Shown: positions 52,751-62,505, numbered from the stretch's first letter. The stretch is 64,000 nucleotides of DNA from Corynebacterium cystitidis (GCF_900187295.1 NZ_LT906473.1:2480001-2544000), one strand, 5' to 3'. Translations and numbers: made by a program. The notes: generated by a model not told the origin, from the sequence alone.

Positions 52751-52938
52751 GGTGTATCGGGGCCGCCATCGAGGCGTATAAGGCGATTCGGGGACGGCCA
52801 GGAGCGGTTCGGTGACGCAGCGAGGTTACCGGCAACGCCGTATCTGCAAAACCAGCACCGCAGCTTCTAATCGCCAGCATGTAATCGCCTGCACCTAATT
52901 ATCGGCACCTAATTATCGGCACCGCCTTCCTCAAGCAC

Positions 52939-53784
52939 CTAGTCGGCCGGGTCGGCCCGGAAAGGGTTGGGCCGCTGGGATGTGATCTGGATGCTCTCCT
53001 GGGGCATTTCGATTCCTTCCCGGTCGAAGGCCTCTTTTACCGCGATCATCGCTTTGCTGCGTACACCCTTGTTGGAGAGATTCGGGTCGTACCAGAACCA
53101 CACCAGCAGCTCCACCGAGGACGACTGAAACTCGTTGACCCATGCCTCAGCTGACGGGTCTTTTAGATCGTTTACGCTGTTCACAGCGTCGATAGCAATC
53201 TGTCGGGCGTGGTTTAAGTCCGCGTCGTAGCTCACCCCCACGACGAATTCGCCACGCCGGGAGCCGTTGCGCGTCAAGTTGACGAAGGATTCTGTCAGCA
53301 TCGTCGAATTTGGCACATACACCCGTAGCCCGTCACGTGTGCGCAGCCGCACGTAGCGCAGGCTGAGTTCTTCTACTCGGCCAGCAATTTGATCAGCCAC
53401 GATGATTTCATCGCCGATTACGAAGGCTCGTCGAAAAGCGAGGATGGTTCCCGCAATATAGTTTTCTGCGATATCTTTCAGCGCAAAACCAACCACGATG
53501 CCTACGACACCTGCGCTAGCCAACACCGGGCCGAGGTCAATACCAACCATGCGTAAAGCCGTGGCCACAACAACAATTACTACCAGGGATTGCACAATGC
53601 GTGAGACAATCGCTACAGCGTTTGCCTGCTGGCCGTCATCAGCGGTGTAGTTACGCCCGAAGCTGCGGATCCGTTTTGCTAGCCACGCTGCAAGAACAAT
53701 GCCGATAATCACTAGGACGATGGCGAATATCCAGTCCACCACGATTGATTCGCGGGCTTGGCGCAAAAACTCATTGAGGTCCAT
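52939..53784 (-). CDS. MscS-family mechanosensitive channel
   Basis: Small-conductance mechanosensitive channel, 281 residues from ATG 53784 (AAGGAG seven bases upstream). Two to three TM helices (about 16-38, 60-85, 90-115) are followed by the pore helix GVVGIVVGFALKDIAENYIAG, the beta domain GDEIIVADQIAGRVEELSLRYVRLRTRDG and the VPNSTMLTESFVNLTR loop. It ends with an alpha/beta C-domain. An osmotic safety valve by family. Confidence 0.9.
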   Translation of the reverse strand: MDLNEFLRQARESIVVDWIFAIVLVIIGIVLAAWLAKRIRSFGRNYTADDGQQANAVAIVSRIVQSLVVIVVVATALRMVGIDLGPVLASAGVVGIVVGFALKDIAENYIAGTILAFRRAFVIGDEIIVADQIAGRVEELSLRYVRLRTRDGLRVYVPNSTMLTESFVNLTRNGSRRGEFVVGVSYDADLNHARQIAIDAVNSVNDLKDPSAEAWVNEFQSSSVELLVWFWYDPNLSNKGVRSKAMIAVKEAFDREGIEMPQESIQITSQRPNPFRADPAD

Positions 53785-53897
53785 TTTGGGCTCCTTCATC
53801 GATGAACGGATTGATAAAAATCCCTTTAAATTATTGCCCAACCTACCTACAGTGGGGGCTATTACTCATTTTCCTAAGTGCCAGAAAGTAATCTTCA

Positions 53898-55592
53898 ATG
53901 ACTAGCGAAGCAACAAATAGGGCAACAAATGAAGCAGTAAATCAGGATTCTTCTCAAAAATCTCAGCCCAATATCCTTGTTTTGTGTATGGACCAGTGGG
54001 ATATGCATATGGACCTGCCCGAGGGCGTGGAGCTGCCTAACCTGAAGCGCCTCGAAGACAAGGGCGTGACTTTGGAGCAGCACTATTGCACGGTGCCGCA
54101 GTGCACTCCGTCGCGTACGACGATGTGGACTGGCCAGCACGCCAAAACTTTGGGCATGTGGGACAACACCGACTTTGCTTGGATTAAACCGCTGGGCCCG
54201 GACACCCCTACCGTGGGCGATATGATGCGTGAGCAGGGCTATTACACTGCTTTTAAGGGCAAGTGGCATCTTTCGGAGATCAATGCTGGCACGCAGGACG
54301 CGCTGGAAGATTACGGTTTTTCGGACTATCAAACCTGGGGCGATAATTGGGGCCGTCCGATGGAGGGCCAGACCCACGACGGCACGGTTGCTGAGGAAAC
54401 GGTGGATTGGTTGCGTTATAAGGCGCCTCAGGATAAGCCGTGGTTGCTGGTTTCCTCCATGGTTAACCCGCATGACATCATGTTTTTCCGCGCCAGCGAT
54501 GTCGAGGAAGGCGATCCGCGTGGCTTCACCTATGCCAAGCAGCATGGTGTGCAGTCGATGGGCATCCTTGAGCAGTGGCATGACCCGTCGCTGCCGAAGT
54601 CGCTTGACGACGACTTGGCTGACCAGCCTCTTGGCGTGCACAATTACCGTGATTTTGCCCGCATGAATTATACGGCTCCGCCTGAGGGTGAGGAGGGCCA
54701 CGAGGTGTGGAAGCAGCGCCGCAACTACTTGATTAATTCCATGCGCTTGGTGGATTATCAGTTTGGTCGCATTTTCGATGAGTTGGATCGCCAGGGGCTG
54801 TGGGAAAACACCGTGGTGCTGTTTACTTCTGATCACGGCGAGATGAATGGTGCTCATGGTATGACGCAGAAGGGCGGTATTCACTACAACGAGGCCACTG
54901 TGGTGAACATGACGGGTGTGGTCCCTGGTGGTGCGCAGGGTCAGCGTTCGTCGGCCGTCGGCTCGCACGTGGACGTTACGCCTACTATCCTCGCCTTCGC
55001 CGGGCTTAACGACGAAAAACGTGCTGAGCTCTACCCGGACCTGCCGGGGCGCGATCTCTCTGGCATCTTCACTGCTCCGGAAACCACCGCCCCACCTCGT
55101 GGTGATGCGGATGAGCCTGGCGCTGGTGCCTTGTTGATGTGGGAGGGCTTGCACCAGCTGGATCCGCAGTGGGGCATTGAGGGTGCGCTTGGTGAAATGA
55201 CGGGGCTGCCGCTGGACACTGAGGCACGTGTGGAGGCGATGAAGGAGACCGGTAAGAAGTATGGTGCGCCCGATTTTAAGCGCCGGACATTTTTCCGCGC
55301 TGTGGTTGACGGCCAATACAAGTTGGTGCGCTGGTTCTCCCCCACCGAGTACGCCCCACCACAGACTGTCGAGGAGCTTTATGAGACCAGCGATGTGACT
55401 GTTCATGATCTGGTTAATGACCCGGATGAGCTTGAAAACATTGGGAATCCAGATAATCCAAAGTTTGACAGGGATCTCGTCGATAAGCTCTTGGCTAAGC
55501 TCAACGCACTGATCAAACGCGAGCTTGGCGACGACGATTGCCCGATGGACTTGGGCATGTTTGGCACCCGCGATGTCACCTACAACGCCTAG
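53898..55592 (+). CDS. Cys-type sulfatase
   Basis: Alkaline-phosphatase-superfamily sulfatase of 564 residues. The formylglycine motif CTPSRTTMWTGQH begins at Cys69, matching C-x-P-S-R. Metal ligands: ILVLCMDQWD near the start and TSDHGEMNGAHG (D-H) around residue 317. GKWHL and YWH-type segments are present. No signal peptide, so the enzyme acts in the cytoplasm and its substrate must be imported. The FGE at 50624 would activate it. Similar to choline- or aryl-sulfatases; substrate not defined. Confidence 0.9.
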   Translation: MTSEATNRATNEAVNQDSSQKSQPNILVLCMDQWDMHMDLPEGVELPNLKRLEDKGVTLEQHYCTVPQCTPSRTTMWTGQHAKTLGMWDNTDFAWIKPLGPDTPTVGDMMREQGYYTAFKGKWHLSEINAGTQDALEDYGFSDYQTWGDNWGRPMEGQTHDGTVAEETVDWLRYKAPQDKPWLLVSSMVNPHDIMFFRASDVEEGDPRGFTYAKQHGVQSMGILEQWHDPSLPKSLDDDLADQPLGVHNYRDFARMNYTAPPEGEEGHEVWKQRRNYLINSMRLVDYQFGRIFDELDRQGLWENTVVLFTSDHGEMNGAHGMTQKGGIHYNEATVVNMTGVVPGGAQGQRSSAVGSHVDVTPTILAFAGLNDEKRAELYPDLPGRDLSGIFTAPETTAPPRGDADEPGAGALLMWEGLHQLDPQWGIEGALGEMTGLPLDTEARVEAMKETGKKYGAPDFKRRTFFRAVVDGQYKLVRWFSPTEYAPPQTVEELYETSDVTVHDLVNDPDELENIGNPDNPKFDRDLVDKLLAKLNALIKRELGDDDCPMDLGMFGTRDVTYNA

Positions 55593-55611
55593 GTAGGTTT
55601 CGAGGCGCGCC

Positions 55612-56538
55612 ATGAATTCATCGTCTTTTAAACATCAACTGGCGAAGATCTGGAACGTTGACGCCTCTGATCTTCCCGACGATTTGGTGGAGCACGCGAA
55701 GAACGTCCACGTGGATCGTATCGACGAGGACATTGCTGGGAGTTTAGCTGAGCTTGACGTGCAAACGGAACCTGCGGAACAGCTGCCGTTTGTGCCAAAA
55801 GTGCGGGGTAAGAATTACTTCGAGGATGACTTCCGCCCCGCTGAGCAACCCTGGCCTGTGGTGATGATCCATGGCACAGGCGCTGACCGTGACTATTGGC
55901 ACCCCATGGCCGAAAACCTCCGTGCCGACGGTTGGGGTGTCTACGCCCTTAACTTTGGTAATCATGGCACCCGCCTGATTGAAGATTCTGCCACCGAGGT
56001 GGAGGCCTTCATCAGCGCGGTGCTGACGCATACAGGTGCAGACCGGGTGATTTTGATCGGCCATTCCCAAGGCGGGCTGCTGGCGCGGTACTGGATGCGG
56101 CATTTCGATGGGGCGAGGCGCACCAAACACCTGGTCTGTCTCAGTTCTCCGAACCATGGGACGACATTGGGCGGGATCGCCAGCCCGCTGGTGACCAATA
56201 AGGTGGCGGAAAAGGCGATGCGTTCGTTGATCCGCTACGCGCTTGGCCCGGCGGCCTTCCAGCAGATCTCTGGTTCTGAGCTGTTGCAGAAGACCAACGC
56301 GGGTGGTGATGTGGAGGAGGGCGTGACCTACACGTGTGTGGCCACGCGTTTTGATGCCATTGTCCAGCCGCCGGAATCATGTTTTTTGCGTTCTTCGACC
56401 CCCGGCCAGGTGCGTAATGTGTGGGTCCAAGACTTAGAGCATGGTGTCCAGGTACATCACGACGAGATGCCCCAGGATGTGCGTGTGATCCGTGTGGTGC
56501 GGGCGGTGTTGCACAATTTGGCTGAGAAGGAGAAATGA
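55612..56538 (+). CDS. Lipase-like alpha/beta-hydrolase
   Basis: The 308-residue hydrolase has the lipase class-2 style: VVMIHGTGADRDYW (oxyanion HGT), nucleophile elbow GHSQGG and LSSPNHGTTLGG. No signal peptide. ATG 55612 lies 19 bases after the sulfatase stop, so the two are probably cotranscribed, perhaps acting in turn on one substrate. Confidence 0.8.
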   Translation: MNSSSFKHQLAKIWNVDASDLPDDLVEHAKNVHVDRIDEDIAGSLAELDVQTEPAEQLPFVPKVRGKNYFEDDFRPAEQPWPVVMIHGTGADRDYWHPMAENLRADGWGVYALNFGNHGTRLIEDSATEVEAFISAVLTHTGADRVILIGHSQGGLLARYWMRHFDGARRTKHLVCLSSPNHGTTLGGIASPLVTNKVAEKAMRSLIRYALGPAAFQQISGSELLQKTNAGGDVEEGVTYTCVATRFDAIVQPPESCFLRSSTPGQVRNVWVQDLEHGVQVHHDEMPQDVRVIRVVRAVLHNLAEKEK

Positions 56539-56559
56539 GCACACTTAGGTTTTTGTTAT

Positions 56560-56575
56560 TCAATTGATTAATTGA
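56560..56575. promoter_or_regulatory. Dyad TCAATT-GATT-AATTGA before the ABC operon
   Basis: A perfect 6+4+6 dyad is 12 bases before the permease ATG. Half of a DtxR-like box (TTAGGTT at 56545-56551) is nearby but the other half is missing, so iron control is not shown. Confidence 0.3.
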
Positions 56576-56587
56576 TAGCCTGTCAGC

Positions 56588-57646
56588 ATGGCGACAGATG
56601 CTTTGGGGTTTCGCGCGTTACGACGCAGGACAGCCATCTGGTCCTTGGTTTTCTTAAGTGCGCTAGTAGTCGCACTGATGGCCGGATTGATTGTGGGGCC
56701 TACCCCGTTGCATGTTGGGGACATCTTCACTATCGCTCGCCACCACCTGACAGGGGCGGAACTCCCAGAAGAATTGGGAACCGCCGATGCGATCGTCTGG
56801 GATATTCGCCTTCCCCGCATCTTGCTTGGCATGGCCGTTGGGGCTGGTTTAGCGGTTGCGGGTGCGATTCTACAAGCAGTAGTCCGCAATATGCTGGCAG
56901 ATCCTTACACCCTGGGAATCAACTCGGGAGCATCTACCGGCGCAGCACTAGCTATTTTATTTGGGGCTGGCGCAATTTTCGGTGACCTCGCACTTCAAGG
57001 CTCGGCTTTTGTGGGAGCAGCCGCAGCTTCTGTGCTGATGTTTTTCATTGCTCGCTCTGCCGGACGTTTAACTTCGGTACGGTTGCTGATGGCCGGGGTA
57101 GCTATTGGTTATGCCTTATCTGCACTAACTTCGTTTCTGATTTTTGCCTCAGACTCGGCTGAAGGTTCTCGCTCAGTCATGTTCTGGCTGCTGGGTTCTC
57201 TTGCCTTGGGTCAGTGGGGAGTAGTGCTACCACTAACCGTTGCCGTCGTGCTTGCTATCACTATCATTCTCTGGATGCTGGGGCCCCGGATAGATGCATT
57301 GACTATTGGCGATGATGTTGCATTAACACTCGGCATCAACCCAGATCGTTTACGAGTCCAGCTGGTCATCCTCGTGTGTGTGCTCGTTGGAGTAGTCGTG
57401 GCTATGGCAGGTTCAATCGGGTTTGTTGGCCTAGTTGTCCCTCATGCCGCCCGGCGACTCGTCGGTGGAGGGCACCGCCACATGCTCCCTGTCTGCGCAC
57501 TCTTAGGTGCCACCTTGCTGATCTTGGCTGATATAGGCTCGCGTACCTTGTTAGCACCGCAGGAAATTCCGATTGGCATTCTCACTGCTTTGGTGGGGGC
57601 TCCGTTCTTACTGCTGTTAATTAGAAGAATGAGTGCCCATCAATGA
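56588..57646 (+). CDS. FecCD-type ABC transporter permease
   Basis: Membrane permease of 352 residues with about ten TM helices. Signatures: DIRLPRILLGMAVGAGLAVAGAILQ, RNMLADPYTLGINSGASTGA, GLVVPHAARRLVGGGHRHMLP and EIPIGILTALVGAPFLLLL. Part of a type II importer for siderophores, haem or cobalamin. The stop overlaps the ATPase start (ATGA). Confidence 0.92.
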   Translation: MATDALGFRALRRRTAIWSLVFLSALVVALMAGLIVGPTPLHVGDIFTIARHHLTGAELPEELGTADAIVWDIRLPRILLGMAVGAGLAVAGAILQAVVRNMLADPYTLGINSGASTGAALAILFGAGAIFGDLALQGSAFVGAAAASVLMFFIARSAGRLTSVRLLMAGVAIGYALSALTSFLIFASDSAEGSRSVMFWLLGSLALGQWGVVLPLTVAVVLAITIILWMLGPRIDALTIGDDVALTLGINPDRLRVQLVILVCVLVGVVVAMAGSIGFVGLVVPHAARRLVGGGHRHMLPVCALLGATLLILADIGSRTLLAPQEIPIGILTALVGAPFLLLLIRRMSAHQ

Positions 57647-58359
57647 TTACCGTCAAGCACTTAAGTTTCCACGAAATTCTTCAGGACATCTCCCTGGAAA
57701 TTCCAGAACACGGAGTGACAGGGCTGGTTGGCCCTAATGGATCCGGCAAGACCACCCTGTTGCGCTGTCTTTTTGGTGCAAATCGTCCGACTAGTGGCGA
57801 GGTGCTTATCGACGGGCGCAAGCTTTCAACCTTGTCAGCTCGCCAGGTGGCTACTGCCCTGTCGGTTGTTAGCCAAGATCAAGGCGAGCCACCGCCAATG
57901 ACAGTGGCCGAAGTTGTGCGTTTGGGACGACTGCCGCACAAGGACAATAACGAAAGCTCCATCGTCGAGGCCCTTGAACGGGTGGGAATGGCTGATAAAG
58001 CTACCCGCCCTCTCTCACAACTGTCCGGTGGTGAGCGGCAGCGGGTGATGATCGCCCGGGCCTATGTTCAGGATACGAAGCATATGCTGCTTGACGAGCC
58101 CACGAACCACCTCGACATTTACTACCAGCTGGAAGTATTCAACCAAATTGCTAATCGGCCCTACAACTCGGTGGTGGTTTTGCATGATCTTAATCATGCG
58201 CTGCAGTATTGCGACACTGTTCACCTACTTAATCATGGCCGAATAGTGGCCTCTGGCCCTCCGAACGAGGTGTTAGTCCCTGAAGTTTTGGAACCGATCT
58301 ACCGGGTGCGGGTGATCCGCACCAGCACCCATCTTCACTTTGAAAGGAAATTTCCATGA
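57643..58359 (+). CDS. FepC-type ABC transporter ATP-binding protein
   Basis: Of 238 residues; Walker A GPNGSGKTTLL, Q-loop VVSQDQG, signature LSGGERQRVMIARA, Walker B MLLDEPTNHLD, H-loop VVLHDLNHAL. Couples ATP hydrolysis to import by the adjacent permease. ATGA overlaps at both ends show a tightly coupled operon. Confidence 0.93.
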   Translation: MITVKHLSFHEILQDISLEIPEHGVTGLVGPNGSGKTTLLRCLFGANRPTSGEVLIDGRKLSTLSARQVATALSVVSQDQGEPPPMTVAEVVRLGRLPHKDNNESSIVEALERVGMADKATRPLSQLSGGERQRVMIARAYVQDTKHMLLDEPTNHLDIYYQLEVFNQIANRPYNSVVVLHDLNHALQYCDTVHLLNHGRIVASGPPNEVLVPEVLEPIYRVRVIRTSTHLHFERKFP

Positions 58360-59297
58360 GGAAATCACTCTTATCCGTACTACTGGTTTGCCCTTTGATA
58401 CTTGCTGGTTGCTCTTCCACCGAAGAGGCTGGGAGTACCGATTCCGCAGCGATCGTGGTTGAAAACTGTGGGAATACTGTTGAGCTTGATGGTCCGCCTG
58501 AGCGAGTAGTGCTGCAGAAGGCGCCGGCTGTTCTCACCTTGGATGCGCTTGGGGTACTTGATCGTGTGGTAGCAAAAGCAGGTGCCTACCCGGAGGAGTA
58601 CTACTCCGACGAAATCAACGCCAAGCTCGATGAGATTGAAACCCTGTCTGACAGGCTCGATGCAAGCGGACATCTTGAAATCACCAAAGAAGCTATCATC
58701 GCACAAGACCCTGATCTCATTATCGGTTTTAGCGACACAGTCAATGACGATACTGTCACTGAAGCCGCCATTGTGGATGAGGCTGGCTACTGCGAAGACA
58801 CGAAAGAGGCTTCTTTCGATGACATTTATGACCATATTGACTTGTACGCCACACTGTTCGGCCGAGAGGAACGAGGAGAAGCCTACAAGAAGGAAATCGC
58901 CGCGGAGCTGGAAGGTATCGACTCTACAGCAGGCGCAGGCGAAACTGTGGCTATCGTGTACCCGACGGAAGGTGGCGGAACTCTCTACGCTTATGGCACC
59001 GGGTCGATGTCGCACCCGATTGTGGAGGCTGTAGGACTGACAAACGTCTTTGCGGACGAAAGCGACCGAGTTTTCGAGATCAGTGCCGAGCAACTGGTGG
59101 CGGCTAATCCCGACCGGATTCTGGTCCTCCACCAAACGGATGACTCAATCATTGAAGAGGTATATTCGCTTCAAGGCGCAGACACCATTACTGCTGTCCA
59201 GAAAGGGCAGGTTACTCCGATGCTCTTTAACTACTTCGAACCAGCCACCCCGCTGGCCCTAGACGGCATCAAATTGCTGCAGGAGGAGTTACGATAA
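58356..59297 (+). CDS. ABC transporter substrate-binding lipoprotein
   Basis: The 313-residue lipoprotein has signal and lipobox LILAGC (Cys at residue 19) and a TroA/BtuF-type binding fold: VENCGNTVELDGPPERVVLQ, VTKEAIIAQDPDLIIG-like TKEAIIAQDPDLIIGFSD, and TNVFADESDRVFEISAEQLVAANPD. The ligand may be an iron chelate, haem or corrinoid. Completes the FecBCD-like set. Confidence 0.9.
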   Translation: MRKSLLSVLLVCPLILAGCSSTEEAGSTDSAAIVVENCGNTVELDGPPERVVLQKAPAVLTLDALGVLDRVVAKAGAYPEEYYSDEINAKLDEIETLSDRLDASGHLEITKEAIIAQDPDLIIGFSDTVNDDTVTEAAIVDEAGYCEDTKEASFDDIYDHIDLYATLFGREERGEAYKKEIAAELEGIDSTAGAGETVAIVYPTEGGGTLYAYGTGSMSHPIVEAVGLTNVFADESDRVFEISAEQLVAANPDRILVLHQTDDSIIEEVYSLQGADTITAVQKGQVTPMLFNYFEPATPLALDGIKLLQEELR

Positions 59298-59299
59298 CC

Positions 59300-60037
59300 A
59301 TGACATCTGCAGAGCATGACGACGGAAAAATCGCCGATTACTGGAGTGGGCGTGCCACGCATTATCACCACAACCAAGTGACTAGCCTGCGGGCTGAAGC
59401 AAACCGCGCCGCGTGGCAGGAAATAATCACCCGCTTCCTGCCACCACCTCCTGCGCGCGTCTTGGACGTCGGTTGTGGTTCCGGTTATCTCTCGCACCAG
59501 ATGGCCCACCTCGGCTATGAAGTGATTGGTGTCGACTTTTCCGCCAAGATGCTTGACCTGGCGCGCCGGGCCGGGGAATCGTCGTCAAGCACTGCTTCTT
59601 TCATGCTGGGTGATGCGCAGCTCCCGCCGGTGCATGGGCCTTTTGACGTGGTTACTTCGCGGTTTCTGCTGTGGACGCTTCCCGATCCGGCGGGGGCGCT
59701 GGCCGCCTGGGAAAAACTGTTGGTACCCGGCGGGCGGATCGTTGCTTTCGACGCGAACTGGTTCCCGGCTGGTGCTCATGCGGATGTCTCGGTGGATTCT
59801 GACGATGGGGAGGACGCTTTTACCCGGGTCTATGACCGCGATCAGCTCGCAGCTTTGCCCCTGGCCACAGCAACCAGCATCCAGCCCTACCTGGACTTAT
59901 TTTCGGCCGCAGGGTTAGAGCAAGTGCGGGGCATCGAATTGGAAGAAATTTCTGTGTTGGACCAGAAATTCGGTGTTTCTCGCGGCCACACTATCGTGAC
60001 ACAGTATGGGTTTGTGGGCATCAAACAGAAACAGTAA
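59300..60037 (+). CDS. Class I SAM-dependent methyltransferase
   Basis: The 245-residue methyltransferase has motif I RVLDVGCGSGYLSHQMA, then GVDFSAKMLDLAR and the post-motif VVTSRFLLWTLPDP. It begins two bases after the lipoprotein stop, so it belongs to the ABC importer operon. It may modify the imported ligand or take part in making a metallophore, but no other biosynthetic gene is seen. Confidence 0.85.
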   Translation: MTSAEHDDGKIADYWSGRATHYHHNQVTSLRAEANRAAWQEIITRFLPPPPARVLDVGCGSGYLSHQMAHLGYEVIGVDFSAKMLDLARRAGESSSSTASFMLGDAQLPPVHGPFDVVTSRFLLWTLPDPAGALAAWEKLLVPGGRIVAFDANWFPAGAHADVSVDSDDGEDAFTRVYDRDQLAALPLATATSIQPYLDLFSAAGLEQVRGIELEEISVLDQKFGVSRGHTIVTQYGFVGIKQKQ

Positions 60038-60105
60038 GGCGAGCCACGCGCAACACCCCGGGCCGCACGCTCTGCAACAAGTCTCGATTCGGTACCTTAG
60101 AAAGC

Positions 60106-61104
60106 ATGGGTTTATCTGACATCGTCCGTGCCGCCGAGCGGCGCATTAACCGTCGCGGTGTGCGACGCAAAAGTGAGAATGGGTGGGTTCCGGAAGTTAC
60201 GGGGTTTACCGGCTACGGCTCCACCCGCCGCGCCCACGTTCTCGGCCGTGTTGTCATGGGTGGACAGCAGGAACCTGACCTCGAGGTGGTTCGCGGCTAC
60301 CGCCAGTTTTTCACCACACAGGTTCCGCATATCGGTGTGACAGTGCGTCTGGGTGAGCAGGAAGTTCGGTCTGAAACCAACGATAACGGCTATATCGATG
60401 TGCTTATTGCCGATCATGGTTTGGACCCCGGATGGCATGAGGCTGAAATCACTGTGGACGGTGGCACTACCGCGAACGCGCCGGTCCAGATTGTGTCGAA
60501 AGATGCGCGCATTGGCCTGGTGAGCGATATCGACGACACGGTAATGGTCACCATGCTGCCGCGCGCTGTCTTGGCCGCCTGGAATTCGTGGGTGAAAAAG
60601 ACCAACACCCGCCAACCTGTGGAGGGCATGGGCGCGTTCTACAACGAGTTGCTTGCCGACGACCCTCACGCGCCTGTCTTCTATTTATCCACCGGCGCAT
60701 GGAATACCTATGAAACGTTGGTGCATTTCATCAAGAAACATGATCTGCCCGAGGGCCCGTTGCTGCTGACCGATTGGGGCCCCACACCAACTGGATTGTT
60801 CCGCTCCGGCAAGGAGCACAAGAAGGTGCAGCTGCGAAATCTTTTCATCGAGTTCCCCGAAATCAATTGGATCCTTGTCGGTGATGACGGCCAGCACGAT
60901 CCGCTGATCTACGGCGATGCCATTTTCGAGCACCCAGACCGAGTGAAGCAGGTAGCGATCCGCAAACTCAGCGCCCAGGAGCACGTGCTGTCGCACGGTA
61001 CGATGACGGCCCTCTCACAGCCTGCGCATTACCCGGATACTCCCACAGTGTACGGCCATGACGGCTACGAGCTGTTGCGCAAGTGGCGCTCCCAGCAGGC
61101 TTGA
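60106..61104 (+). CDS. App1-family (DUF2183) phosphatase-like protein
   Basis: The 332-residue protein of COG4850. HAD-like motif GLVSDIDDTVMVTMLP (DxDxT-type DIDDTV), STGAWNTYETLVHFI, DWGPTPTGLFRSG.EHK and VGDDGQHDPLIYGDA are conserved. The yeast relative App1 is a phosphatidate phosphatase. An N-terminal beta-rich region (about 30-125) precedes the catalytic part. No signal peptide. Confidence 0.85.
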   Translation: MGLSDIVRAAERRINRRGVRRKSENGWVPEVTGFTGYGSTRRAHVLGRVVMGGQQEPDLEVVRGYRQFFTTQVPHIGVTVRLGEQEVRSETNDNGYIDVLIADHGLDPGWHEAEITVDGGTTANAPVQIVSKDARIGLVSDIDDTVMVTMLPRAVLAAWNSWVKKTNTRQPVEGMGAFYNELLADDPHAPVFYLSTGAWNTYETLVHFIKKHDLPEGPLLLTDWGPTPTGLFRSGKEHKKVQLRNLFIEFPEINWILVGDDGQHDPLIYGDAIFEHPDRVKQVAIRKLSAQEHVLSHGTMTALSQPAHYPDTPTVYGHDGYELLRKWRSQQA

Positions 61105-61180
61105 ACCGGCTGGGGCGATACCACTCGGGGCAATTTTGCTCGGATGGCCGACTAGTTGGCTCTGCGCTATCGTATTACCC

Positions 61181-61591
61181 ATGCGAATTCAGAAGCTCAT
61201 TGTCCTTACGGCCCTGCCCCTGTTCTCCGCTACGTTGCTTACGGCGTGCTCGTCGACAAGCGTAGAGGCGATGTGCGAGGTCGCCAAAGATCACGAGGAA
61301 GACCTCATGGCGGCAACCGACACCACGGATTCCAGCCTTGAGTCCCGAGTCGAACTCGCCGATGCGATGGTCGCATACTACGGCGATTTGGAAGGCGCCG
61401 CACCCGGCGACATCAAGGACGCGGTTTCCGCATCGAAGGCAACATGGGAACAGATCCAAGAGCACCTTGCGGCGGAAGACAGGGAGGCCGTGCGCGATGC
61501 GATCAACTCGGAAGAGTCAATGCAGAACCAGCAGGCCGTGTACGACTACATGAAGCCAAGCTGCGGCGATATAGCAATGTTCGACGAATAG
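61181..61591 (+). CDS. Small lipoprotein of unknown function
   Basis: The 136-residue protein with signal peptide and lipobox LLTAC (Cys22) and a helical, acidic mature part with two further Cys (CEVAKD and PSCGD) that may pair. No family recognised. ATG 61181 fits the signal peptide; an open frame upstream is not used. It precedes another lipoprotein gene by 50 bases. Confidence 0.72.
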   Translation: MRIQKLIVLTALPLFSATLLTACSSTSVEAMCEVAKDHEEDLMAATDTTDSSLESRVELADAMVAYYGDLEGAAPGDIKDAVSASKATWEQIQEHLAAEDREAVRDAINSEESMQNQQAVYDYMKPSCGDIAMFDE

Positions 61592-61641
61592 TCGACTTAG
61601 CACCACTCGATGATCTCACTAGATAATTTCAGGACACACTC

Positions 61642-62505
61642 GTGCTGGGGTTTCGTATTGGAGCTTTAGCGGTAGCCGTCTCGGCTGCCACTTTGCTTAC
61701 GTCGTGCTCCTCTGCCGATGGTGGGCGGTCGCTTGCCGCTGGTGATGCTTTTCCTCGTACCACGGTCGTGGCGGATTCGTCGTCACCTGGCTCCAATAAC
61801 TCGTTGACATCCACGCGGGGCACGAAGACCAGCCTGGCGTCGTTAGATCTTGACGACGCTGTGGCCAACCTCGAAGACGAGTACGACGTTGAGATCGGTG
61901 TAGCGCTGTATACGCCGAAGACTCAGTACTTTGCGGGATCGCTGAAGACACTGCCAGCCTGGTCCACGATCAAGGTTCCCCTTACGCTGGTGGCGGAGGC
62001 GCACTGCGACATCAACGAGCGTTCACGAGAGAACCTGATTCGTGCCTCCTTGGAGTGGTCGGACAATGATGCTGCATGGCGCTTGTTTAAATGCGAGGGA
62101 ATATCTGAGGAACAGGCCCGCTCCAAGATCGAAAACGTGATCGCTCGGGCAAGTCCGGGTGTAGAGGTCCCCGATGCCTACGGCATGACTGACTGGACCT
62201 TCAAAGACCAGGCAAAGTTCGGGTACTACCTCAGCAGACTTCCGGAAAACGTGCTAACGGTCGATGCGATGTACGAGGTGGTAGAAGAGCAGCGTTGGGG
62301 TCTCGGCGAGATTGATGACGCTGCGTTCAAAGGTGGCTGGTCTGACGATGATGACGGCTCATTCCACTCCCGCCAGTTCGGGTTCGTCGAACTTGATGGA
62401 ACCGTGTACGGCATTGCGCTGGGCGCGCGGTCAGAATCGGGTTCGGAAAAGGATAGCCAGGACGCTTTAAGCGACCTGGCTACAGAGTTGGGAACGGTGG
62501 GTTAG
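61642..62505 (+). CDS. Lipoprotein SxxK serine hydrolase
   Basis: The 287-residue lipoprotein starts at GTG 61642 (AGGA upstream), lipobox LLTSC. After a Ser/Thr-rich linker comes a beta-lactamase-like fold: PAWSTIKVPL (SxxK), WSDNDAAW (SDN), and a possible third box GGWSDDDDG. Likely a D,D-peptidase or relative acting on the cell wall rather than a resistance enzyme; substrate unknown. Similar class to 17020-17928. Confidence 0.75.
   Translation: MLGFRIGALAVAVSAATLLTSCSSADGGRSLAAGDAFPRTTVVADSSSPGSNNSLTSTRGTKTSLASLDLDDAVANLEDEYDVEIGVALYTPKTQYFAGSLKTLPAWSTIKVPLTLVAEAHCDINERSRENLIRASLEWSDNDAAWRLFKCEGISEEQARSKIENVIARASPGVEVPDAYGMTDWTFKDQAKFGYYLSRLPENVLTVDAMYEVVEEQRWGLGEIDDAAFKGGWSDDDDGSFHSRQFGFVELDGTVYGIALGARSESGSEKDSQDALSDLATELGTVG

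Noticed and set aside
53895..55613. A 572-codon open frame antisense to the sulfatase gene
   Set aside because: It is the exact mirror of a clear sulfatase with catalytic motifs; its translation is rich in His/Arg/Leu with no family signature. Shadow frame.
56545..56563. DtxR box before the FecCD operon
   Set aside because: Only the left half TTAGGTT matches; the dyad is not formed.
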